Under the pieces are notes generated by a model. The model had not been told where the DNA came from. It worked only from the letters and a program-made list of their open reading frames with translations, and made no database searches. Positions 1 through 9,011 of a stretch of DNA of 64,000 nucleotides are shown here, one piece after another. The DNA is from Diphasiastrum complanatum (lineage: Eukaryota > Streptophyta > Lycopodiopsida > Lycopodiales > Lycopodiaceae), in contig CM055108.1 of assembly GCA_029204225.1 (NCBI GenBank), positions 12,955,955 through 13,019,954 on the forward strand. Reading direction: 5' to 3'. Position 1 is the first letter of the stretch. Every line of letters begins with the position of its first letter. Both the position numbers and the translations under genes were made by a program.

Positions 1-629
1 CCTGGTTTGATGTGTACTCAAGAAGTGTAAACTACAAGATAGAATATTCATGTATTAGTAATGGCTAAAAACATCAACAAAATAGAAAACTAATCATGAT
101 TCCAAAAATAAGAATAAACAGAATTCATTATCTTAGAAATATCACCATCTTCCTGAAGGTTGAACCACTCAAAAAATAACTTGGCATTGTATAATGTTAC
201 CACCCACAGCTAAATGAATCATTTTGCTGGAGTGACTGCAAAAAAATTCAGCACACAAGAAATCAATTATCAAACATAATAAATTAGAATGAAACAAATA
301 CGTTGGAATACCGATTTCAAAATGCTATTAAGAAAGACAGAATTTACGATCTGCCAGTCCACGAAATGGGGAACATCTGTAGGAATATATTTACTTAAAT
401 ATGGAAGGTATATATCTACATCCTTATGTGTATTGCTCGCCGAATTCATCTTGACACAAAAACCTTTAATATTATTATCTACAGATCTCTTAATGAAGAT
501 CAGGTTTAAACTCCAGTGGTCACTGCAAAATAAGATTGAAATTCCTTTAGTTGCAATTCTGAGAACTATTTCCATTGACAATGCCAATGTTAAAGCATAA
601 AACAACAAGCAAGAAGCATTTAATATATC
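1..629. other. AT-rich stretch without a recognisable gene
   Basis: Two overlapping opposite-strand ORFs (about 270-608) are mirror images in AT-rich sequence. They show no domain, compositional bias or splice structure, so I do not call a gene here. Confidence 0.5.
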
Positions 630-1280
630 TTACTTGGTATGATAAGGGATGAGCAGATACTTTGTTGCTAGTGTGAATCCACTAGTCAGACACTGTGACA
701 ATGTGTCATTAATCTCCTTGAAGGCCTGAAGCAAAAAGTTACTCAGCACCACCAACTCATTGGATGAATCTCTTGCAATGTCATATTGCAAGAGTATAAG
801 CCTGGACTCTATCACAGGATCACTGATAGAAGCTCGTCTGTCTTTGAGATCCAAACAATCAAGAACTCTATAATTTATACTAAAATCAAGTTCATCTATT
901 CTAAAACAAAAAGGAGTTGTATCTATAGCATCAGATATGTCCTTCTCAAATTTAAGATAATCATCAGAATCTATATATGTATAAATATTTGGAGGAGGAG
1001 GAGGAGGTGGATGTGTAGTATCTACATGAATTAAAGGGGTATCCAAAACGGATGTAGCTATATTTAGAACAATATCAAGAGCAGTGTTATCTACAATTGA
1101 TTCTGGATTAGGCTTCACAGATTCTGTGGTGTCTACCCTCCTTTCTTTCTTTGGAGCTCTCTTGGGTGCTGCCTGCTTCCTAGGATGCTTGGTAGGAAGA
1201 TCAGTCCTATCTAGAGGAGTTGGTTTGGGAGCAGCAGGCTGAGATACGTGTAATTTGCAAAACCTCTCCCTCATTCTCAT
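630..1280 (-). CDS. hypothetical 216-aa protein, Lys/Pro-rich N-terminus and poly-Pro tract
   Basis: I do not recognise this protein. An uninterrupted 216-codon ORF is long for such AT-rich DNA. The first 50 residues are basic (Pro, Lys, Arg), including PRKQAAPKRAPKK, which loosely resembles the H3 tail stretch PRKQLATKAARKS. A run of seven prolines sits near residue 95, and the C-terminal half is acidic and probably helical. It lies in the same frame as, and just after, the TAG that ends the upstream H3-like sequence, so the two may once have been one gene. The start at 1280 is simply the first ATG after that TAG. It could be a 3' exon of a chimeric gene, a transposon accessory protein or a chance ORF. 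Confidence 0.3.
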   Translation of the reverse strand: MRMRERFCKLHVSQPAAPKPTPLDRTDLPTKHPRKQAAPKRAPKKERRVDTTESVKPNPESIVDNTALDIVLNIATSVLDTPLIHVDTTHPPPPPPPNIYTYIDSDDYLKFEKDISDAIDTTPFCFRIDELDFSINYRVLDCLDLKDRRASISDPVIESRLILLQYDIARDSSNELVVLSNFLLQAFKEINDTLSQCLTSGFTLATKYLLIPYHTK

Positions 1281-1286
1281 CAGGAG

Positions 1287-1637
1287 CTAAAAATCCTTGG
1301 GCATTATGGTGACTTTCTTGGAATGGATTGCAAAAATGAATCTTCAAAAAAAAGGCTCATGTAATCTTCAGCAGCCTCCTGAAGGCACTGAAGAGCACTG
1401 GGTGTGAATCTAACCAGCTGTCTGAGATCATTTCTAGTTATGTTTCGGACAACACGGTAGAATGGAGCTCTTAGAATCAACAAAGCGGTTGATCTCTGAT
1501 ACTTACGTATTTCAAAGAGCCACCTGCTGCGGCTGCGCGTTCTAGGTCTAGCGGAAGGTGTAATGGCTGGCAACCGCAGGAGCTGAGGACAAGCCAGTAG
1601 AGAAGAAGTCCCTCCTTGTCTGCTTTCTCCTATCCAT
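1287..1637 (-). pseudogene. histone H3 / CENH3-like fold, broken
   Basis: The reading frame over 1304-1573 contains EIRKYQRST, then APFYRVVRNIT, then TPSALQCLQEAAEDYM and FFEDSFLQSI. In order these match the alpha-N, alpha-1, alpha-2 and following loop of histone H3 variants. After a frame change near 1317 the next frame reads VTIMPKDF, the H3 loop-2 motif VTIMPKD, then TAG at 1287-1289 where the alpha-3 helix (QLARRIRG in H3) should follow. A short basic start, MDRRKQTRRD, lies in another frame at 1637. The divergent alpha-1/loop-1 region (APF, IT) and T..AL in alpha-2 look more like centromeric CENH3 than canonical H3. Two frame breaks and the lost alpha-3 point to a pseudogene, unless introns explain the shifts. 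Confidence 0.55.
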
Positions 1638-1639
1638 GG

Positions 1640-2235
1640 AAGTGTACTATGGGATAGCGGACTTGTGCGTGACGGCTAGGATGAGCAGGGAAGGATGATA
1701 AAGCCCTCGTAGAGGACCGATATGTACGGATCGAATGTACGGTATATCGGACCTGTGCGAGCCAAATATAAGAGAAATAGATTAGTAAAGAGGAAAGACG
1801 CACAAGTGTGATACGAGAAGACACGTAGGCGGATGTATCGGACCTGTGCGCATGGAAGGCGATAGGAAAAATATCGATTGTGAAGGATGTGCACAAGTGC
1901 GATATGCAGAGCCAAAAAAAAGTGAAAAAAATTCATCGAAGTTTGTGATTTTATATCATGATTCACACGTGCGAAAGAACGTCCTGTCACACATGTGAGA
2001 CTTGTACGTCAAATGCGAGAGCAACATGTGTCACCCTGTCACTTTACACGTGTGGGATTTGTACGAGCAAATGCGAGAGCGACACGTGTTGTCGAACAAA
2101 CGAATGAACACGAGACATGTGTACAGGTGTCATTTCACACGTGTCCAGGTGTCACCTCACACGTGCCAGTGTCTGTCGTCCAATTGAAAGTAGACACATG
2201 TCCTTTGACTGTTGACCACACGTGTGAAAATTTAG
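1640..2235. promoter_or_regulatory. cluster of CACGTG (G-box/E-box) and ACATGT palindromes
   Basis: Six CACGTG hexamers fall between about 1967 and 2224, interspersed with several ACATGT variants and GTGCGATAT/TATCGGACCTGTGCG-type motifs from 1655 to 1905. CACGTG is the core of plant bZIP/bHLH binding sites. The cluster ends just before a TATAAAT box, so it may be an upstream promoter region for rightward transcription. It could equally be a decayed satellite. The function is inferred; the motif density is seen directly. Confidence 0.4.
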
Positions 2236-2242
2236 TATAAAT
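2236..2242 (+). promoter_or_regulatory. candidate TATA box (TATAAAT)
   Basis: TATAAAT follows directly after the last CACGTG palindrome. It lies about 570 bp upstream of the first coding exon I can support on this strand (2808). No transcription data are available. Confidence 0.3.
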
Positions 2243-2339
2243 GGCACGAAGCGCAATTAATTTTTTACCTTTTTCGTTCTCGAAATTCATGGCATATCGC
2301 TCTTGTGTGCGCGCATTGTTGTCCGTTTGTTTGCAATGA

Positions 2340-2445
2340 TACCTACTTGCACACAAGTGCGATATTCGATATCTACCTGATCTTGTGCGCAATCCTGAGA
2401 GTTATTTTTGTTTCAGTTCTCCCTCGCGCACAAGTGCGATATCTA
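2340..2445. repeat. GCACAAGTGCGATAT motif repeats
   Basis: CACAAGTGCGATAT recurs at about 2351 and 2429. Related forms occur at 1893 and, on the opposite strand, as TATCGGACCTGTGCG at 1747 and 1838. The unit is about 15 bp and is not in a regular tandem register. Confidence 0.4.
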
Positions 2446-2807
2446 CATTACTTCCATGGCCTCTTCCTCAGGATCCTCACGAGATTCAGGCTTGAGTTCA
2501 TTTCTTACTGAATTTGGGATTTTTGAAAATCTAGACTACTTCCACAGCCTATTCATGCCATATCTACATGTTTTCAAGACTGCACAACCAAATTCTGACG
2601 TATTTTATTAACATTATGTTAGATTCAGATATATACTTAGTAAGCTTGTTTTCTCCATAGGTTCACTCCAGTACATGCATTATACTGATCTTGTTCATTT
2701 ATAGAATGTTCACCAAATTGTTAGCAGTTCAATGTGTCCTTATTACAACAAGAAATGTCGATTGGTTGAATATCAGAGTGGTTTTGTACTTTTCCTGTTA
2801 GTTCAGA

Positions 2808-3931
2808 TCCCAGATGATGAGGAAGTTTCTGTTGCTGACCCTCCTTTTGCATCATCCTCTGTTCAGTCAACTATTAAGGATATCACTCACTTCCTTATCA
2901 AAACTCTTGATAAGGAAAGTGACTTTATTGATGTAAATACTGATGTTGTCAGGGATTCTTTTATTGGCCAAAATACATCTGCTGATGAATCGATCCCTAT
3001 ATAAGAGTCTAAATGTCTTTTCAATTTGCTTGTATATTATATAAATGACGATGTATATTTTACTACTGCTGATTTATGTAAAATTTTTGACTATCGTGAA
3101 GATGAGGTTCTATGTTTATTATTCGGCACAATTTTCAAATTCTCTGACTTTGTAGATTTTGAAACAGATGACCTTATTGTTGGTATTGATTTTGATGATG
3201 AGGAGGGACTTATGACCGGTGAAGAATGCCTGAATAAGACTTTATCAAATATTGCTGAGGATGGGCGAGGCAGACCATCCGATGAAAAATTCACGGCATT
3301 TCAATCCCAGATAGGCTTCGCTCGTCCATCATTAATGCATTTCACTGATGATTCCACTTCAGTACGTGGTCATTATATTGATCATCCTGATCTGGTTGTT
3401 GCTGATGATGATGAATGTGTAAGTGTTTAAACTTCCTTGCATTCGAATGTTTTAATCATTGAATGTTTTTTGCTAACATATTTCCTATTGCAGGATGCTC
3501 TCATAATTGATGATTTTGTTGCGAGACGAGGTGGTTTCAGACAACACGCATCCTCGTTCCAGAGGGATAGTGGACTTGGCCACTGTCTTAGGCATTTTCT
3601 GAAAAATGAGATCTGTAGTGCTCATTCCAAGTTGAGCCCAGTTGGGGAGAGTCTTATAATGGCAGTTAAAGCTTTATCATTTTACGTAGGAGGACATAAA
3701 TTTGTTAAGACAAATAAGATCATTTTTGTCAAAAGATCTTATGTTTTGAACATTTTAGGTTTTACTGATGGGAATGTTCCTTTAAGGAGCTCCCATTATT
3801 CATTGTATTCCACTTATATTTAGCTTAGTGGAAATAAGGATAATGCACATCTATTAGATGCATATGCTAGTAGAGAATTTCTTCATGACAATACTGCCAT
3901 AGAATCTGACACACGATCTGATGATGAATAG
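2808..3931 (+). pseudogene. unknown acidic protein gene with one intron and two in-frame stops
   Basis: I do not recognise this protein. One frame stays coding-like from a good acceptor (polypyrimidine then TTCAG) at about 2808 to 3418, broken only by TAA at 3002-3004. A GTAAGT donor at 3419 and a TATTGCAG acceptor ending at 3493 remove a 75-bp intron and preserve the frame. Exon 2 runs on past TAG at 3821-3823 to a second TAG at 3929-3931, again in the same frame. The protein is rich in Asp and Glu (EDEVLCL, DFDDEEGL, VVADDDEC). It converges on the transposase-like gene at 4066-5452, so it may be the accessory gene of the same element. The stops suggest a pseudogene; the TAG could also be removed by an intron ending CTTATATTTAG. 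Confidence 0.4.
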
Positions 3932-4065
3932 TTGACACTTTGTATTTTCTTATATTACAATCAATACATTTACATTGAGTATTTCTCCTCTCTTGTCCAA
4001 CGAATTTGCAAAGCAATTCTGAACATGTCATGATCTAATGACAATGATTATCTTCTACTCAGCAA

Positions 4066-5452
4066 TCATCTAATTTTCTCTTCTTGTATGAACTTGCATG
4101 CTTTTCTAAACTTCTTGTATTCTGTGGACTTTGTTATATGTCGAATCTGAACTCGGCGATAGAACCATTGAAACAATTGACAAATGTAGTTTCGTTTTTC
4201 ATTGGTTCCTCCATGTTGTGTATTTCGATGAAATGTTGCTGCTTGCCAGTGTGACTTCTCCATCCCTTGTGATGACCATACACTCAAGCTTCCATATGTG
4301 TTTGCAAAAAATACTGTATGATCTCTTAGTATGTACTGCATATGTCAAAATCATAATGTTAGTCTTATGTTTGGATCTAAATATATATATGAAAAATTGA
4401 AAGCATCTTGAAAATTTTATACTAACCATGTAATGAGTGATGTGATTTTCTCTCCATGCTTTTGATACTGCATTAACAAACTCGACACAAGTCCTTTGGA
4501 CAGCTTTCTTATCAATATCAAAGTATTTTTCTTTTCTTAAAATAGCAATCATACTATCAAGCTTTTGCCATACATCAACTTTTAGTACTCTGGTTTTGCC
4601 ATCTTTCTCGAAGTCCTGAGTGGCAGCAATAATATCTATCCAGACTGAGTGTTGAATATTAGAAGCCTTACCAGTATGATTTGATAGGAAATGACATGCT
4701 TTTGCTCCTCCTATGCTTAGTTGGCATGTTCCCATTCTTTCTTGAAAGCTTTTCATCTTTTTAAATTTTGACATGTCCTTTATGGAGTCCTGCTTTTGTA
4801 AAACATCTTCTAATCGAGAGATAGCTTCCTTTGCTAATGATGCTGGCTTAGTATTCCAAGCAAAAACTATATGAAGATAAACGATCTTTTCGATTAATCT
4901 AACTTTTGCATGAAGAGTGCAAACATGTACATTTTTCAAGGGGATAGGCAGCACATGCTTCCAGTTTGGATCTGCATATTCTCTAGTAGTTCCTGTACTC
5001 CTAGTTACATCTTTTGCCATTTTCATGCAGTACAAACAAGGCTGTTTTGATGTAGCACTGTGAGAGACATTATACATACATTTCAATGTTTTCAAATCAC
5101 CTGCTAAGTGCCATTCAACATTGAAGTCTCCAACTCCTGGAACATTGAGAAGTCCTCCATCCATATGGTCCCTGATGATCCTAGGATAAGATGTCCTTGA
5201 GAATATCCATGATAATATATCATGATCCTCCTTCAGCACCTGTCCAAAGAATTAATCAGACTTAGTTTACAATGAACTAATACTATTCAATGAATGTAAT
5301 GTAATAATGAGGCTACTTACCTGAAACGTTGCCAACCACCATATATCATTTTCTGATTGGACATTGATTTCAGAATCAATAGAGATATCCACATGTAGAT
5401 GATACAATGTCATCATCAAAAAAACAATAGAGTAATCAGTTGCATCAAAGTA
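4066..5452 (-). CDS. transposon-like protein, three exons (possible DDE-type transposase)
   Basis: Exons at about 5321-5452, 4427-5239 and 4066-4335 join in frame through GTAAGT/CTTTGGACAG and GTTAGT/ATATGCAG introns of 81 and 91 bp. The protein contains GDFNVEWHLAGDLKTL, then a CLYC pair, SVWIDIIAAT, and near the end GSLSVWSSQGMEKSH followed by NTQHGG. To my recollection, this layout (GDLK, a CxxC pair and a late Q-G-[ML]-E-[KR] motif) occurs in unnamed transposon-associated proteins of several eukaryotes. I cannot name the superfamily. The upstream exon begins after an ATAG acceptor at 5452, so the true 5' end is probably missing. The reading frame over about 400 codons is intact. Calling it a transposase is inference. 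Confidence 0.45.
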
Positions 5453-5900
5453 CTATGACCAGATTCTATGAAGCAAAACAAAATACTCATCTTTGATTAT
5501 ATTATATACTATGTACGATCAATCCAATCTCCATGCTTGTATAGTTGATTCAAATTTGGAAATGCCGCTCATTTTTTCATTCCAATAGGTAGTTGGCGCT
5601 CATATTTCCATTCCAAGGTGATGATGGCGTTCATAATTGGAGATGGAACCCATATTTCCATTCTCGTGGAAGGAATGCATGTGTAAACATTTTGCAATTT
5701 CTCTTGATTCAAATTTGGGGATGGAGGTCATATTCTAGATCCAGTGAAAATATTGCCCTTTTCATAACCAATGGAGAGAATATTTTTGAATTTAGTCAAG
5801 TTATACTGCGAACTGTTTACAGTTCTTAACTGTGACTATAGACACTGTGGTTAGATCATTGGAAGTTGGGGAGGCCTCGGGAGTGGTGGGGACAAGCAAA
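5453..5900. other. spacer with imperfect CATATTTCCATTCCA repeats
   Basis: A 15-18 bp sequence near CATATTTCCATTC recurs three times between 5570 and 5665, with gaps of about 35-45 bp. No coding signal was recognised. It lies just upstream of the minus-strand transposon-like gene. Confidence 0.35.
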
Positions 5901-5918
5901 TAAACAAAATTGTTTTTT

Positions 5919-7400
5919 TTATTTTGATATTTTTCTATATCCTACATGGCATTTCTTAAAGGGTCTTTTTGATATTGAGAACTCCTCTAATGTTTTGGTG
6001 TCTTTATGAAATGTAGGCCACCAATTTCCTGATTGCAAAAGCTTGTGAACAATGATATTTGTAGAAAAATGTCCTCTGCCCATTCCATCATGTGAAAACA
6101 TGATTAATTCAGGTACTTCATGCGGTAAAATGCGTCTTCAAAGAATATCATCCATTTCGCGACGATACAATTGTCCCGCAATCAATTAGTAAGGTTGAGT
6201 CTTATGAATCAGTTGTCTCTTTTGTACTTTTGTCAAGGAGTCATTAGGTTGACCTAGCATCAGATACTCAACAATATTCGTTGCCCACTCATGTACTAAT
6301 TCAACATAAAATAATGCAACATCTGATAGTTCATCATCCACTTCAATATTGACTGGTGTTCCCTTGCAAACCACAATTCAAGAATCACATTTGGTCAATA
6401 AAAGTAACCATCTTGCAATACGCCCTGTATTACACATCTTGTTTACCAAATGAAGTAACGAAAAGTGATCTGTGTAAAATGCAAAGTGCGTTTCCATAAG
6501 ACAATGTTGAAATTTCCTTACTGACAATTGGTGAAACCCATTCAATGTGCTCGATCTCATAAATGAAATCGACTTCAAGCAATCTCTGTAACATTAGGAT
6601 TATAGTGATAGAACTTTGTAAACTTTGGAACTGCATCAGACATTAAGGGTATGGTATGCTCAATAACTGATGTCAGAATCCCTTTGAGATTTTTATAAGT
6701 CCAAGCAAGGCAATCTTGATACTTAATAAGCAATTTCCGTAGCGCCTGAGACTATGCAGGAGTAAGTTGTGCTCCAACTTGTACAATCTTTTCTGGTTCT
6801 CCTGGTTCAGCAAGTTTAGCTTTCTTAGTAGGAATCGATCGTGGAGGTGATGACTTTCTGGACGGTGATGTCTTGCGAAAACTCTGACTTGAAGAATCAT
6901 CCTTGACTTTGCCTTTGTCTTTATCCAATAAAGGTGGCACATTCTTAGAATCAAACTTTTGGGGTGGATTTTCCCATTTCAGGATCGTATTATAATCTTG
7001 CTTAGCTTGTTTCTTCGTCATTGGTCCTGTAATCTTGTCGTCCTTCTATATAACTGCTTTTGCCAGTTTTATTGTTGGTTCATCGGGAATATCACGTACT
7101 CCAAATCTGGTAGAATCCATGTGATTTAGAATCTGCTCATCAGTAAGCTCTACATTGTCATCATAAGTCAAGGCGTGACTCACATGAATGAGTTCATCTT
7201 CAATCGGATTTGGCATGGGTTCCATTGATATCCAAGCTACGTTCAACAAATTAAATGGAAAAGTGATCGGTGTATCCAAAGTTCGACCCAGTAATGAAAT
7301 CTCGCTCAAGTCGGACTGATTATCTTGCTGACACATATAGCCTGCTATACAATCAATTGTTACAAGAGCATATAGTCTACTGTACAATCAATTGTTGCAA
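5919..7400 (-). mobile_element. degenerate Ty3/gypsy polyprotein, internally deleted
   Basis: Read on the minus strand, this holds the same products as the gypsy copy at 21.3-25.6 kb. In order they are a PR/RT linker with EPEKIVQVGAQLTP (about 6780); the RT start (IKYQDCLAW, then HTIPL; about 6640-6720); FIYEIEHIEWVSPIV (about 6540); then directly the RNase H segment HFAFYTDHFSLLHLVNKMC (about 6430-6490); a linker with NIVEYLMLGQP (about 6260); and the integrase zinc-finger motif SHDGMGRGHFSTN (about 6070). The RT palm is missing, with its N-terminus joined to RNase H. There are many stops and frameshifts, so it is non-functional. Confidence 0.7.
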
Positions 7401-7599
7401 GAGCTTGATTCTAGTTGACAGTATCGGTTTGAGAGTCATAATGAACTTCCCAATTTTTTATTGGTACTTTGTTATAGTCGTGGAGGAGTCGGATTAGAAG
7501 ATTCAGCACAGTCACGAGACATGATGCAGAATACAGATGAGCAGGTCAGTACTGTACTTGAAAAAATGGTAGTTTGCTTGCAGAATGGATAGTGTAGGA

Positions 7600-8060
7600 C
7601 AAAACCTGGTCTTTCTGGTCATGATAGAATTCGTGGACAGGCTGAGAAATCGTGGAGAGGCAGATAATCTAACTGTAATATTCACAAATTCCAATAGAGA
7701 GTTTTGAATGTCAGAATAGTGATTTTTTTAGATTTTCTGGGAAAAAATTGTAGTTTCAGAATTCGCGGGTAGGACAGGGAAATCGTACTCTTTGAGAACA
7801 AATTCTGAGGCTTGATGGCGAATTCTAGCAGAGAGTTTTGACTAGCAGATAGGGAATATAGAAAAAATGTGATTTTCTGATAGTAAACAGGCAAAATCTT
7901 TGAGATAGAATTCACGGGGCTGTTGGAGGACTGATCTTGATGAGATCTAGCCTCAGTGAACCTGGCGAATTCTTGGACAAAGATTTGGGTGAGAAATAAG
8001 GGATTTTGACAGTATATCAGACTGTTTTCTCAAAATCTGACCGTGGTCAAAATTCATGGA
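7600..8060. repeat. degenerate AATTC-anchored repeats in the leader of the gypsy remnant
   Basis: AATTC (often GAATTC) recurs at about 7629, 7684, 7760, 7801, 7823, 7911, 7965 and 8052. Several copies are followed by purine-rich text such as GTGGACAGG or GCGGGTAGG. Spacing is irregular, 20-90 bp. The segment lies between the primer-binding site at 8361 and the coding remnant below 7400. Confidence 0.35.
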
Positions 8061-8360
8061 GGTGATAAAATGAAAGATTAGGGTCTGTTAGGGTTGCAGA
8101 TAGGCTGGCAAATTTTGATATACCTTTTTGGTTTTGAAAAAGGTCACTTGGGTCACTTCTTTTGAAGAAAATGCCCAAGTTGACTATTTTGTTGCTTCCC
8201 CTCGTTTTGAGAAGTTGCTCTGCAGCTCGTGTAGGACTTGGAAAGATGACGCGTGCTGTTTGTTGGTAGGTAGAGACAAGCAATCAAGCAAACATACAAT
8301 ACGGAAGCAAAAAAAACAAAAGAAAAAGGAGAAGAAGCTAGGTAAAAAATACTTCAAAAG

Positions 8361-8374
8361 CGGCAACGGCGCCA
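8361..8374 (-). other. gypsy primer-binding site (TGGCGCCGTTGCCG)
   Basis: On the minus strand TGGCGCCGTTGCCG follows one base after an LTR-like end CCAACA. This 14-mer is the common primer-binding site of plant Ty3/gypsy elements of the Tat/Athila type. It has the correct orientation for the minus-strand gypsy remnant at 5.9-7.4 kb. Confidence 0.6.
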
Positions 8375-8375
8375 A

Positions 8376-9011
8376 TGTTGGAAGTATTTCTAGTTTACGC
8401 GATGGCTAGATCTACTTACAGGTGTAGTATAAGGATGTAGAGATTCGTCCACTTTTTAAGTTTCTACAACAAGCTTCAATAGAATACGGAAAGAATCAAC
8501 AAGAATGAGAACAGTAAGGTCCCAACTAGTGCCCGTAACAGAAATAAGCTAATTAATGACAACAATAAAATTCCTTGCTAAGGCAAACCCAACTAGCAAG
8601 ATTACTAAATCCTATGTAACACCTAAAGGGAGATAATAAGAATTGTGTCTAAATTAAGCAATAAACACTTAAAACCATGCCACAATTAAAGGCCAATGAA
8701 AGGAGGCAAGATGAGGCCCGAGCACCTTCCCTCAAGCTATGCACCTTCCAATGGGAACACAATGAAATGCAAGATAATCATAATAGTAATTTTGCCTGAA
8801 TCACAAACTGTTGTTTACAATGCAAACACCTCTCCTTTTATGGCAAGGAGGGTCTTCCATAAGTGTCTACTAAGTTATGGGACTAATCTATTTCTAGCCT
8901 TTCTAGAACTTCTAATTTAGGATTTAGAACTTCAAAGTTCTTAACTTAGGAAAACTTAAGATAAAATATTTCTAATCTTAAGTTTCCTAAGTCTAAGTTC
9001 TAAATTTAACA
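8376..9011 (-). mobile_element. probable 5' LTR of the minus-strand gypsy remnant
   Basis: Starting one base from the primer-binding site, a segment of about 636 bp runs from TGTTAAATTT (9011) to CTTCCAACA (8376) on the minus strand, giving TG...CA ends. Near its 5' end, CTTAAG/CCTAAGT palindromes (8940-8995) could form a hairpin. The matching 3' LTR is not in the expected place below 5.9 kb, so the 5' limit is only inferred. Confidence 0.4.

Noticed and set aside
270-608. Overlapping opposite-strand ORFs of about 110 and 103 aa
   Set aside because: They mirror each other in AT-rich DNA and show no domains.
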